Positions 30,011 through 39,567 of a stretch of 64,000 bases of DNA are shown one piece after another; within the stretch, counting starts at the first letter, position 1; every line of letters starts with the position of its first letter. A program made the position numbers and the translations under genes. The stretch spans positions 1 to 64,000 of the forward strand of contig JARGFU010000017.1 in the NCBI GenBank assembly GCA_029210625.1. Reading direction: 5' to 3'. Under the pieces are notes generated by a model that worked only from the letters and a program-made list of their open reading frames with translations, searched no databases and had not been told where the DNA came from. Source of the stretch: Deltaproteobacteria bacterium. GTDB lineage: Bacteria; Myxococcota; Myxococcia; SLRQ01.

Positions 30011-30769
30011 ATGGATGAGACGCTGAAGCACCTCCTCGCGCTGGGTCGTAGCCACTATCAACGCAAGGAGTTCGGCCGCGCCGAACGCTACCTCACCCAG
30101 GTCGTCGAGCGGACCCAGAGCTTCGCCGACGTCTACAACATGCTGGGCGTGATCTTCCACGACCAGGGGCAGTTCGCGAAGGCCCGCCGGGCCTTCGAGG
30201 CCGCCCTGCGGCTGAACCCGGGCTACACCGAGGCCGCCCTGAACCTGGCCGTGATCTACAACGACATGGGGAAGTATCAGGAGGCCAAGGAGGTTTACAC
30301 CTCGGCCCTCTCGAAGAGCGCCTCGGCGCCCGGAGAGATGGATCCCTTCGTCAAGGGGAAGATCTCCAACATGTACGCGGACATCGGAGACGTCTTCGCA
30401 TCGAGCGGCCTCTGGCAGGAGGCCATCCGCGAGTACCGCCATGCCCTCGACCTCTGCCCCACCTTCGTCGACATCCGGATGAAGCTGGCCTCCGCCCTGC
30501 GGGACGCCGGCGAGAAGGAAGAGGCGGTGGCCGAGCTGCAGATGGCGGTCGAGCAGAAGCCCGGCTACCTGGCCGGCCAGATCGCGCTGGGCGTCGCCCT
30601 CTACTCGGCGGGCCGGGTGGACGAGGCGGTGGCCTCCTGGGAGGCGGTGCTGGACGCCAACCCCGGCAACCGCACCGCCGAGATGTACCTGAGCCTGGTG
30701 AAGTCCGGCGCCGACGCCGACGCGGTCGTGAAGGCCGGGGCCTCGGACGAGCCGGGCAGCACCGGCTGA
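30011..30769 (+). CDS. cytoplasmic TPR protein
   Basis: A 252-residue protein made almost entirely of tetratricopeptide repeats: [40 protein letters not shown] and [20 protein letters not shown], then a fourth unit after an insert (about 120-150) and further units to about residue 235. No signal or membrane segment. It probably serves as a scaffold. Genes on either side (lipoprotein, site-2 protease) are 12-13 bp away in the same direction. Confidence 0.8.
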   Translation: MDETLKHLLALGRSHYQRKEFGRAERYLTQVVERTQSFADVYNMLGVIFHDQGQFAKARRAFEAALRLNPGYTEAALNLAVIYNDMGKYQEAKEVYTSALSKSASAPGEMDPFVKGKISNMYADIGDVFASSGLWQEAIREYRHALDLCPTFVDIRMKLASALRDAGEKEEAVAELQMAVEQKPGYLAGQIALGVALYSAGRVDEAVASWEAVLDANPGNRTAEMYLSLVKSGADADAVVKAGASDEPGSTG

Positions 30770-30782
30770 ATCGAGCGAGTCG

Positions 30783-31421
30783 ATGGACGAAGGCGGTATC
30801 AAGGTCGGTCGGCTGCTGGGCTTCCCGGTCCAGATCCACCCGAGCGCCCTGATCCTGGGCTTCATCCTGATGATGCCCTACGTCCGCGCCGGGCAGGGGA
30901 CGATCGCCCTCTACCTGGTGGCGGCCATCGCCCTGTCGATCCTGCTCCACGAGCTGGGCCACGCCCTGGTCATCCGCGCCCTGGGCTGGGAGTCGGTGAT
31001 CGTCCTCCACGGCTTCGGCGGAGTGACCCTCTCCCGCTCCCGCCCCTCCCCCGGTCAGCAGATCGGCGTCAGCCTGGCCGGCCCGGCCGTGAACTTCGCG
31101 CTCCTGGCCGGCGCCTTCGTCGGGCTGCTCTTCTTCTCCACCGGAGCGGTGGCGCAGTTCCTCGACATCCTCTTCATGGTCAACCTCTTCCTGGGCGTCT
31201 TCAACGTCCTGCCGATCGTCCCCCTGGACGGAGGGCAGGCCTTCCGCTCGGTGCTGCGGATCTTCACCCCGCGCCGGGCCGACGTCGCCGCCGCCTGGGT
31301 CTCGATGGCCCTGACCGTGCCGATCCTCGCCTGGGCCGCCTCCCAGCGCTCGCTCTTCATGGGCCTGATCGCCCTCTTCCTCGTCTTCACCAACTGGAAG
31401 ACGGCGACGGGGCAGGAGTAG
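30783..31421 (+). CDS. site-2 protease family (M50) membrane metalloprotease
   Basis: A 212-residue polytopic protein with the zinc-binding motif LLHELGHALVIRALGW in a hydrophobic helix and the second conserved motif NVLPIVPLDGGQAFRSVL supplying the third metal ligand. This is the SpoIVFB-like short S2P form, without PDZ or CBS domains. Such enzymes cut membrane-embedded substrates, for example anti-sigma factors. The substrate is not identifiable here. Ends with a positively charged cytoplasmic tail. Confidence 0.9.
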   Translation: MDEGGIKVGRLLGFPVQIHPSALILGFILMMPYVRAGQGTIALYLVAAIALSILLHELGHALVIRALGWESVIVLHGFGGVTLSRSRPSPGQQIGVSLAGPAVNFALLAGAFVGLLFFSTGAVAQFLDILFMVNLFLGVFNVLPIVPLDGGQAFRSVLRIFTPRRADVAAAWVSMALTVPILAWAASQRSLFMGLIALFLVFTNWKTATGQE

Positions 31422-31539
31422 GCGAGGACCGCGCGCACCTGGACGCGCTCTGACGCAGTGAGCCGTAGCCCGCCTCCCGGGCCTCTATGGCCTTGGGAAC
31501 CGGTCCCTGCTATGGAAATCCTTCGGAGGATGGGGCTGC

Positions 31540-32445
31540 ATGGCTTTTGCGCTCAAGTTCATCAGTGGGAAGTACCAGGGTGGTGAGTTTCCGCTGCGCC
31601 CGAACCGAGAGATCGTCATCGGGCGGAGCTCCGAGCTCGACATGGTCCTCGTGGAGGACATGGTCTCGCGCAAGCACGCGAAGATCGTGACCAGCGAGTC
31701 CAACGTCGTCATCCAGGACCTCGGCAGCACCAACGGCACCTTCGTCAACGGCGAGAAGATCAAGAAGGCTCGCCTCAAGGAGGGCGACCGGATCCTCGTC
31801 GGCACCTCGATCCTGAAGCTCATCGCCAAGTCGAGCGGCGGGCCGGTGGACGAGGCCGAGGCCCGGGTGCAGATGGAGGAGGCGGCCAAGAAGGGCAAGC
31901 GCGACTCCACCATGTCCGGCCGCGTCGAGGACGTGCCGGTGCCCGACCTCCTCCAGCTCTTCCAGACCAGCAAGCGCAGCGGCGTGCTGGTGATCAAGGC
32001 CGAGCAGACCGGCCGCGTCTTCCTGCGCGAGGGCAGGGTCTACTACGCCGTGATCGGAGACGATCACGACCTCGGACCCCAGAAGGCCTTCAACCGGATC
32101 GTCGCCTGGGAGGAGGGCCGCTTCGAGCTCTCTCCGCCCTCGGACGAGGAGTTCATGATCGAGCTCGACGAGGCCCCCGAGGCCCTGATCATGGAGGCCC
32201 TGCGCCAGCTCGACGAGCTGCGCCAGGTGCGCCAGGATCTCCCCTCGGTCGACGCCGTGGTAGAGCTCGAGAAGCCCATCGCGGCGCCCCTCTCCGACCT
32301 CGAGCCGGACTACCTCGACGTCCTGCAGCTGGTGCACAACTTCACCACGCACCAGGACGTCCTCGATCAGTCCGAGCAGGGGGACCTGGAGACCTCGCAG
32401 ATCCTGGCCCACCTGATCCAGAAGGGCTACATCACCGAGGTGTGA
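31540..32445 (+). CDS. FHA - DUF4388 signalling protein
   Basis: A 301-residue cytoplasmic protein. The N-terminal FHA domain (about 1-100) recognises phosphothreonine, with VIGRSSELDMVLVEDMVSRKH, then VVIQDLGSTNGTFVNGEKI. The middle (about 125-225) is DUF4388: VPDLLQLFQTSKRSGVLVIK, followed by VFLREGRVYYAVIGDD. The C-terminus is helical. The pairing suggests a readout of Ser/Thr kinase signalling, as found in Myxococcota. A GGAGG lies 11 bases before the ATG. The 118-bp upstream gap separates it from the S2P gene and presumably holds its own promoter, although none was identified with confidence. Confidence 0.9.
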   Translation: MAFALKFISGKYQGGEFPLRPNREIVIGRSSELDMVLVEDMVSRKHAKIVTSESNVVIQDLGSTNGTFVNGEKIKKARLKEGDRILVGTSILKLIAKSSGGPVDEAEARVQMEEAAKKGKRDSTMSGRVEDVPVPDLLQLFQTSKRSGVLVIKAEQTGRVFLREGRVYYAVIGDDHDLGPQKAFNRIVAWEEGRFELSPPSDEEFMIELDEAPEALIMEALRQLDELRQVRQDLPSVDAVVELEKPIAAPLSDLEPDYLDVLQLVHNFTTHQDVLDQSEQGDLETSQILAHLIQKGYITEV

Positions 32446-32446
32446 C

Positions 32447-32463
32447 GGCCGGCGTCGCCGGCC
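32447..32463. terminator. perfect hairpin between convergent genes
   Basis: GGCCGGC-GTC-GCCGGCC: a 7-bp perfect stem immediately after the FHA gene stop and before the end of the convergent lipoprotein gene. No T-run on either strand. Probably a shared 3'-end structure. Confidence 0.5.
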
Positions 32464-32493
32464 GCCCCTCGGTCCTCGTCGGTCGGCTGACCC

Positions 32494-33891
32494 CTAGGGG
32501 GCCAGCAGGTCGCCGCTCACCGCCGTCGCCGGCGAGAGGGTCTCGGTGATCTGCCGCGCGCCGGGGTAGGGCACCCGCTTCACCGTGATCCGCTCCAGCG
32601 CCCACGCCTCCGGTGCGGTGACCGTGCTGCGCAGGTTGTTGGTCAGGGTGAAGGTGTAGTCGGTCAGGCCCTGGGTGTAGGCCGGCCGGGTCGCCCGCCC
32701 GTCGATGGCACCGGTGCTCGGGTTGAAGACCACGCCGGCGGCGTCGCGGTCGAGCTGCACCTGCCGGGGCGTGATGGCGCCGGAGGTGTTGCTGCACTGG
32801 GGCTCGATGGTGTCCTGGGTCCCGCCCGCGGCGTGGGAGGCCACCGGGTTCAGGTTGGCGTCCACCAGGATGACCGAGAAGGTGCCGGTCCCGCCGAAGG
32901 GGACGTCGAGGGCGAGGGAGCCGCTGGCGGTGCTCCAGAGGCCGAGGCCGGCGTCCACCGGGCCCTGCTCGGAGACCATGCCGGTGAGCAGGATCTTCAC
33001 CCAGCGCCAGATCCGGCCCTCGCCCACGGCGCCGCCGGCGGGGGTGTAGGAGCCGTTCTCGTCGGCGTCGAACCAGCTCTCGCCGGGGTTCCACATCCCG
33101 TCGTCGTTCTCGTCGAGGTAGGGCTCGCCCTGCAGGGCGTCGTGGGCGCCGGTGAGGGTGCCGTTGGTGTGGACCACCAGGGTGGCGAAGCCGTCCCGGG
33201 GGTTGCGGGTCTTGCCCGAGGCGGAGTCCAGCCAGCGGGGCTCGCCGTTGACCGCGTCCCCCTCGGGGGTCGTGTCCTTGGGCACCTGGCCCGGCGAGAG
33301 CACGAAGAAGATGTCGCCGTTCGCGTCGACCTCGAGGGTGCCGGTCTCGGTGAGCACACCGAAGCGGTTCAGATCGAAGGGGACGTCCACGCCGTTGCGA
33401 TCCCGGGCCGACACGTTGCAGGGCAGGCGCAGGTCGTCCTCCCCCGAGCGCGGCACGCCCACGTTGCTGGCCGTGCAGGAGAAGGAGAAGGAGGCGCCGT
33501 CGATCGGCGTGGGCTCGATCACCTGCACCGAGGTCTGGGCCTGCTTCTGCTTGCCGAAGAGGTCCTGGTAGGAGGCCGAGATCCGGTACTCGCCCTGGAC
33601 CACCGGGGCGTACCAGGTGACGGTGCCCTCACCGCCCACGGTGCGGATCGTCTCGGTGGTCGTCTCCTTGCCCTGCTCGAAGGTGCCGCCGGTGCAGGTG
33701 ACGTTGATGGTCGTACCGTCCTTCACCGGCTCGTCCAGCGCGATCGCGCGGACCGTGACGGTGGCGCTGCTGCTCCCGTCCCCGGGTACCTGCTGGGGAT
33801 TGACGCTGATGATCAGCGTGGAGTCGTTGCCGCCACCGCAGGCAGCGAGGAGGAGACCGATGAGAGCCCAGGATCGAGGTGAACGCTTCAT
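32494..33891 (-). CDS. lipoprotein with bacterial Ig-like domain
   Basis: A 465-residue lipoprotein (IGLLLAACGGGND). Residues about 25-115 look like a bacterial Ig-like (Big_1/invasin-type) domain: VPGDGSSSATVTVRAIALDE, then GEGTVTWYAPVVQGEYRISA. The rest contains calcium-binding-like Asp/Asn-rich segments (DENDDGMWNPGESWFDADEN) typical of extracellular adhesins. Probably surface-exposed. ATG 33891 sits just before the signal. The family of the C-terminal half was not recognised. Confidence 0.8.
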   Translation of the reverse strand: MKRSPRSWALIGLLLAACGGGNDSTLIISVNPQQVPGDGSSSATVTVRAIALDEPVKDGTTINVTCTGGTFEQGKETTTETIRTVGGEGTVTWYAPVVQGEYRISASYQDLFGKQKQAQTSVQVIEPTPIDGASFSFSCTASNVGVPRSGEDDLRLPCNVSARDRNGVDVPFDLNRFGVLTETGTLEVDANGDIFFVLSPGQVPKDTTPEGDAVNGEPRWLDSASGKTRNPRDGFATLVVHTNGTLTGAHDALQGEPYLDENDDGMWNPGESWFDADENGSYTPAGGAVGEGRIWRWVKILLTGMVSEQGPVDAGLGLWSTASGSLALDVPFGGTGTFSVILVDANLNPVASHAAGGTQDTIEPQCSNTSGAITPRQVQLDRDAAGVVFNPSTGAIDGRATRPAYTQGLTDYTFTLTNNLRSTVTAPEAWALERITVKRVPYPGARQITETLSPATAVSGDLLAP

Positions 33892-33979
33892 GATCACCGA
33901 ATTGTAGCCCACGGGGTTCGGAAAGGGCGAGAGGGTGGCCTCTTGCCCACAGGGGGGCGCCGGAGTTAGGACTCTAGGG

Positions 33980-34960
33980 GTGACCGTCATCTCAGCAACC
34001 GGCCTGCCCACCTCCCAGGACTTCAACGGGCGCAAGATCCTGGTCGTCGACGACGACCCGGCGGCGATCCGCTTCATCCAGGAAGGCCTTGGCTCCGGGT
34101 ACGACTTCCTCTCCGCCAACGACGGCGAGGCCGCCCTGGCCGCGGTGCGGGACAACCTCCCCGACATCATCCTCTGCGATGTCGAGATGCCCAAGATGAA
34201 CGGGCTGGAGGTCTGCCGGATCCTGAAGAACAACCGGCGCTTCTCCTTCATCCCCTTCATCCTGATGACCGCGCGCGAGGAGTCCTCCTTCAAGGTCGAG
34301 GGCCTCGACCTCGGCGCGGACGACTACCTCATCAAGCCCTTGAACCTCTTCGAGCTCGCGGCGCGCGTCCGCTCGATGCTCCGGATCAAGAGCCTGCAGG
34401 ACGAGCTGATCTCCACCAACGCCCGGCTGCAGGACATCAACGAGAAGCTCCACGAGCTCTCGATGACCGACACCCTCACCGGGCTCTACAACCGGCTCTT
34501 CTTCACCAAGCGCTTCGCCTACGAGTTCCAGCGCTCCGATCGCTACCGCTCGCCGCTGACCTGCGTGATGATCGACATCGATCACTTCAAGCAGGTCAAC
34601 GACACCCACGGGCACCAGGTGGGCGACACCGTGCTCAAGGGGGTCTCGAAGGTCCTGACCGCCGCGCTGCGCAAGGTCGACATCCTGGCCCGCTACGGCG
34701 GGGAGGAGATCGTCGTGGTCCTGCCCGAGACGCCCCTCGAGCGGGGCGCCGAGGTGGCCGAGCGCCTGCGCAAGTCGGTGGCCGAGGCGAAGTTCGAGCA
34801 CGACGGCCTCGCGAAGCCGGTCGGGGTGACCATCTCGGTGGGGGTCTCGGCGATCCCCGACGAGACGATCAAGAACGACGACGATCTGCTCCGGGTGGCG
34901 GACGCCGCGCTCTACCGGGCGAAGGAGCAGGGCCGCAATCGAGTCGAGATCGGGGCCTGA
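33980..34960 (+). CDS. response regulator - GGDEF diguanylate cyclase
   Basis: A 326-residue two-domain protein. The receiver domain (about 15-140) has ILVVDDDPAAIRF, the phospho-acceptor in DIILCDVEMPKMNG, ILMTAREESSF, and Lys in DDYLIKPLN. The GGDEF domain has DTLTGLYNRLFFTKRF and MIDIDHFKQVNDTHGHQVGD, and its active site reads YGGEEIVVVLPET. RKVD lies five residues before GGEE, fitting the RxxD product-inhibition site. GGEEI in place of GGEEF is conservative; diguanylate cyclase activity is likely. GTG 33980 is taken as start, but no good ribosome site supports it. Shares one base with the next gene. Confidence 0.9.
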   Translation: MTVISATGLPTSQDFNGRKILVVDDDPAAIRFIQEGLGSGYDFLSANDGEAALAAVRDNLPDIILCDVEMPKMNGLEVCRILKNNRRFSFIPFILMTAREESSFKVEGLDLGADDYLIKPLNLFELAARVRSMLRIKSLQDELISTNARLQDINEKLHELSMTDTLTGLYNRLFFTKRFAYEFQRSDRYRSPLTCVMIDIDHFKQVNDTHGHQVGDTVLKGVSKVLTAALRKVDILARYGGEEIVVVLPETPLERGAEVAERLRKSVAEAKFEHDGLAKPVGVTISVGVSAIPDETIKNDDDLLRVADAALYRAKEQGRNRVEIGA

Positions 34961-35388
34961 TGCGCCGCCGGTGGGCCTCGCGGATCCTTCCCGCGGCGCT
35001 CCTCCTGGGGATCGCGCTCCTCCCGGCCTGTGACGACACGCCCTCGCCCGAGGCCAGCCTGCGGGCCTTCATCGCCGCCGCCGCCGCGGGGGATCACGAT
35101 CGGGCCTGGGAGGGGCTCACCCCCGAGACCCGCCAGGCCGCCGACGTGATGGTGGCGGCCGTGCGCGAGGCCCTCCTGGCCGCCGGCGAGACCCCTCCCC
35201 GGGACGGCAAGGCGCTGATCTTCGGCCAGGGCCTGGAGATGATCCGGGAGGTGGAGTCGATCGAGGAGCTCTCCCGTGAGGGGGGCGTCGCCCGCCTGCG
35301 GGTGAAGGATCCGGGCGGAGAGACCGTGGAGCTCGAGATGCGCCTCCAGGAGGGGCGCTGGCGGCTCCACCTGCCGCTGGAGGACTGA
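34960..35388 (+). CDS. small lipoprotein of unknown function
   Basis: A 142-residue lipoprotein (LGIALLPACDDTPSPEASL). The mature part has an N-terminal helix (LRAFIAAAAAGDHDRAWEGL) followed by a beta-rich part ending in LEMRLQEGRWRLHLPLED. This order (helix with 'fixed number of steps' and terminal strands) resembles NTF2-like or DUF4878-type secreted domains, but the call is tentative. It is translationally coupled to the GGDEF gene (TGATG). Confidence 0.7.
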   Translation: MRRRWASRILPAALLLGIALLPACDDTPSPEASLRAFIAAAAAGDHDRAWEGLTPETRQAADVMVAAVREALLAAGETPPRDGKALIFGQGLEMIREVESIEELSREGGVARLRVKDPGGETVELEMRLQEGRWRLHLPLED

Positions 35389-35458
35389 AGGGGGTTGGCG
35401 CCCCGGGGCGCCGCTGTGCGATCCTCTCCCCCGTGACCCGCAGCCACGGGAGGGAACC

Positions 35459-36403
35459 ATGCGGCGCATCCTGCTTCCGATCTTCGCTTCGACCCTGCTC
35501 CTCTTCGCCTCGCCGGCCTGCGGCCCGGTCGACGACAGCGGAGGCGACGGCGGCGCGGACGGCTCGGTGACCGACGGGGGCGGCAGCGATGGTGGTACCA
35601 GCGACGGTGGCGCCAGCGACGGTGGAGGGACGACGGATGGCGGCACCACCGACGGGGGCGGCGGGGCCACCTGCACCGACGGCGTGCAGAACGGCGACGA
35701 GGAGGGCACCGACTGCGGTGGCTCCTGCCCCACGGCCTGCCCGACCACCTGCAGCGCCGGAGAGTGGCGCTGCCACGAGAACGACAGCCAGCAGTGCGTG
35801 GGCACCGACTGGGTGATGCAGGAGGACTGCGCGGCCACCCTGGAGGTCTGCGTCCCCGGGACCCCGCCCTCCTGCGGTGCGGTCAGCTGCAACCCGACCA
35901 TGGGGGCCGGCGACGCCTGCGGCGGAGTGCTCACCGGCGCCTGGACCTTCGCCGAGGCCTGCTCCGGGGACTCCTTCCAGGACACGGTCCGCCAGGCCTG
36001 TGCCACCGCCAGCGTCACCGCCGAGACCTTCCAGTACACCGGCTCCCTCCACTTCGACGGGCCGGGGGTCGGCCTGGTGGCGCGGGACATCGACGTCACC
36101 GCCTCGATCAGCCTCTCCTTCCCCAAGACCGACGTCTGCGCCCTGATGGGCTGCGGCACGATCGAGAGCACCCTCCAGCCCTACGTCACCACCGTCTCCT
36201 GCTCCGACGCGGTGATCACCTGCGAGTGCGACGTCACCGTGGTGAGCGCCACCCAGGACACGGCGGCCTACAGCGCCACCAACGGCACCGTCTCGATCGA
36301 CGGACGCACCTGGTACTACTGCGTCGACGGCGGCCAGGCCTCCTTCCGGGAGTACGGCGCCAACGCCACCGAGGACTTCTTCACCCAGGTCTACGTCCGC
36401 TGA
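35459..36403 (+). CDS. lipoprotein with SDGG-repeat linker and Cys-rich domain
   Basis: A 314-residue lipoprotein (LLFASPACGPVDDS). A linker of repeated (S/T)DGG units (about 25-65, DNA about 35540-35665) is followed by the motif CTDGVQNGDEEGTDCGGSCP, common in Myxococcota and some Bacteroidota surface proteins. A C-terminal beta-rich domain with paired cysteines completes it. The repeats at DNA level are imperfect 9-12-bp units, prone to length change. Role unknown; probably surface-exposed. Confidence 0.8.
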   Translation: MRRILLPIFASTLLLFASPACGPVDDSGGDGGADGSVTDGGGSDGGTSDGGASDGGGTTDGGTTDGGGGATCTDGVQNGDEEGTDCGGSCPTACPTTCSAGEWRCHENDSQQCVGTDWVMQEDCAATLEVCVPGTPPSCGAVSCNPTMGAGDACGGVLTGAWTFAEACSGDSFQDTVRQACATASVTAETFQYTGSLHFDGPGVGLVARDIDVTASISLSFPKTDVCALMGCGTIESTLQPYVTTVSCSDAVITCECDVTVVSATQDTAAYSATNGTVSIDGRTWYYCVDGGQASFREYGANATEDFFTQVYVR

Positions 36404-36461
36404 CGGCGACCGGCTGACGCCGGTTGCTTGCCGTCTGCCTTCGGCAGACAGCCGGCGCTCG

Positions 36462-36497
36462 AAAAAAGGAGGGCCAGTCGAACGACTGACCCTCCTT
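36462..36497 (-). terminator. intrinsic terminator of the tRNA-Gly gene
   Basis: On the minus strand, directly after the tRNA CCA end, AAGGAGGG-(T)-CAGTCG pairs with CGACTG-(G)-CCCTCCTT and is followed by a run of six T. A classic intrinsic terminator, and the only one in the window with a strong T-tract. Confidence 0.9.
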
Positions 36498-36572
36498 GGA
36501 GCGGGAAACCGGAATCGAACCGGCGACCCTCAGCTTGGGAAGCTGATGCTCTACCAACTGAGCTATTCCCGC
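36497..36572 (-). tRNA. tRNA-Gly (anticodon CCC)
   Basis: A 76-nt cloverleaf including an encoded CCA. The acceptor arm GCGGGAA pairs with TTCCCGC. The D-arm is AGCTCAGTTGGTAGAGC, the anticodon stem is TCAGC/GCTGA around loop TTCCCAA, and the T-arm is CCGGTTCGATTCCGG. Anticodon CCC reads GGG glycine codons, which matter in this GC-rich genome. Discriminator base is U. The tRNA is followed by a strong terminator. Confidence 0.97.
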
Positions 36573-36662
36573 ATCGAGGGGGGGAAGGTAGGCGGGGCCA
36601 CCGGAGGCGTCAAGAGGGTAGATTCCTGGGTCTGCCGCCGGCCACCTGCTAGGCTCTCGGGC

Positions 36663-37535
36663 ATGGCAGCACGGGGGAAGCAGGTGCTCGCTCTCTTCGC
36701 TCTCACGGCCGGGGTGCTCCTCTGGCCCGGACCGGCGAGGGCTGCCCCGCCGGTGAAGGTGGCCTGGATCCGCGGCGAGGCCTGGGCGCAGTCGGACAAG
36801 GCGCCGGCGCGCTTCTACCCGGGGAACCTCCTCGACGGAAAGGCGCAGACGGTCGCCTGCTTCGCCACCGACTCGCTGGCCGAGTCGACCTTCACGGTCG
36901 GCTTCACCGGCAAGGCCCAGGCGCGGGAGCTGAGGTTGGTCAACGGCGACGGCCGGAGCCCCGCCGCCTTCGGCAAGAGCGCCCGGGTCGCGAAGCTGAT
37001 CCTGCTCGAGCCCGAGTACCAGCGGGAGGTCCAGCTGGAGGACGACAAGAAGAAGCAGGTCGTCCGCCTCGATCCGCCGATCACCGCCGATCAGGTCACC
37101 CTGCGCATCGCCGAGGTCCACGGCGAGGGCGAGATGGTCTGCCTCTCGGACCTGATCTTCGTGGCCCGCGGCAAGCCCCTCTCGGGGGCGGCGTCCTATC
37201 CGAAGTGGAAGGGCCTGGCCTCGAAGATCCAGGGCGCCTGGGTCGCCGGCCCCGCGGGGGCCGCCGAGAAGTTCCTCACCCTGCGCCACGACGGCAGCTA
37301 CCGCTTCGTCCTGCGGCCGAACGACCCCGACCTGAAGGGCTTCGCGATCAACGGGCGCTGGACCCTCGTCGGCCAGAAGCTGACCTTGAGCGGCGGCGGC
37401 CCGCCCCTGGCCGCGCGGGTGAAGCACGCCCTGGTCGAGGACGACATGGGGGAGCCGATGCAGACCCTCACCCTGAAGGGCAGGGTCGCGGGCAAGAAGA
37501 CGATCGTCCCCGATCAGTACCGGGACAGGTTCTGA
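36663..37535 (+). CDS. exported protein with discoidin-like (NADase-type glycan-binding) domain
   Basis: A 290-residue exported protein with a Sec signal (VLLWPGPARAAPP). Residues about 30-180 form a discoidin-like fold: FYPGNLLDGKAQTVACFATD, then TFTVGFTGKAQARELRLVNG and VCLSDLIFVARG. This is the pattern of the glycan-binding domain annotated beside bacterial NADases. The C-terminal 100 residues (GAWVAGPAGAAEKFLTLRHD, then GRWTLVGQKLTLSGGG) resemble a lipocalin-like beta-barrel half. ATG 36663 is the start; upstream frame runs through the tRNA. Binding partner unknown. Confidence 0.7.
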   Translation: MAARGKQVLALFALTAGVLLWPGPARAAPPVKVAWIRGEAWAQSDKAPARFYPGNLLDGKAQTVACFATDSLAESTFTVGFTGKAQARELRLVNGDGRSPAAFGKSARVAKLILLEPEYQREVQLEDDKKKQVVRLDPPITADQVTLRIAEVHGEGEMVCLSDLIFVARGKPLSGAASYPKWKGLASKIQGAWVAGPAGAAEKFLTLRHDGSYRFVLRPNDPDLKGFAINGRWTLVGQKLTLSGGGPPLAARVKHALVEDDMGEPMQTLTLKGRVAGKKTIVPDQYRDRF

Positions 37536-37542
37536 CTCGATC

Positions 37543-37929
37543 TCAGTGAACGGCCGCGGCGAAGCCGCGGAAGTACTCGAGGATCTCGTCCAGGATCGGG
37601 TCGGCCCCCTCCGCCTGGAAGCCCTCGCCGCCATTGTCGAGCCAGACCCCGCCGCAGACCTCGCACATGGCGTAGGGGTAGGCGTGGTTGGTCGAGGCCT
37701 CGATGACCATCAGGTCGGCGAGATCCTCGGCGCAGGTCCCGGCGGGTTCGTCGAGGTTCACCCGGCCGCCGAGCGCGTCGAGGCCGGGCAGCCGGTTGCG
37801 CAGGAGGGCCCGCGAGAGCTCACCCGAGTCGATCCAGACGCCGTTGCATTCGGAGCAGCGGGCGAAGACCAGATCGTCTTCGGTCGCCAGCTCCTCCATC
37901 TCCATACCGCTACACTGCGGGCAGTCCAT
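37543..37929 (-). CDS. double zf-TFIIB-type zinc-ribbon protein
   Basis: A 128-residue protein with a zf-TFIIB-like ribbon: CPQC near the start, then CSECNGVWIDSGEL. A second, partly degenerate copy follows (a lone Cys in GTCAED, then CEVCGGVWLDNGGE). Proteins of this type are small zinc-binding factors of unknown role. The second copy may not hold zinc. Convergent with the discoidin-like gene (7 bp between stops). Confidence 0.8.
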   Translation of the reverse strand: MDCPQCSGMEMEELATEDDLVFARCSECNGVWIDSGELSRALLRNRLPGLDALGGRVNLDEPAGTCAEDLADLMVIEASTNHAYPYAMCEVCGGVWLDNGGEGFQAEGADPILDEILEYFRGFAAAVH

Positions 37930-38048
37930 CGTTCCTCCTCGCACCCAGGGGCGACGAGCCGTCGCTCGACCTCGGTGCTGGACGAAGCATACCCAGGCGC
38001 GCGCGGCCGGTTCAAGCCGCCTCCTGGGGGCCTCGCGCCGACCGGCGA

Positions 38049-39323
<1,275 letters not shown>

Positions 39324-39518
39324 CTGCAGCGGGCCTCCCGTGGTCCGCAGGGGGCCCGCCTGGGCTCCCGGCCGGGACCTCTCCCGGGTGGAGGTGAGCG
39401 AGTCGAGGACGGCGGTCTGGGTGGTCTGGAGCATCTTCCTGTCTTCGAATCGCAAGGCGAGTGCCAGCCCGGGCCCGAGGGGCGGGGTGACGCAAGGCCG
39501 CGAAATCACGGCGCTCTG

Positions 39519-39547
39519 GCTCTATCCCGGGGATCCGTGCGTGTCAA
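39519..39547 (-). promoter_or_regulatory. candidate sigma-70-type promoter for murA
   Basis: On the minus strand TTGACA (39547-39542) is a perfect -35 box. After a 17-bp spacer the -10 position reads TAGAGC (39524-39519), matching three of six consensus positions. It would start transcription near 39512, about 190 bases before the murA ATG at 39323. It lies in the prmC-murA gap, allowing murA expression independent of prfA-prmC. Confidence 0.45.
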
Positions 39548-39567
39548 CGCCGACACTGACGGGGCCG

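Noticed and set aside
31422-31539. Sigma-54 or sigma-70 promoter before the FHA gene
   Set aside because: GG and GC pairs are present but with spacing of 11-12, and no paired -35/-10 boxes were convincing.
36433-36449. GTCTGCC-TTC-GGCAGAC hairpin as terminator of the 35459-36403 gene
   Set aside because: A perfect short stem, but no T-run follows on the plus strand; kept only as a possible 3'-end structure, not called.
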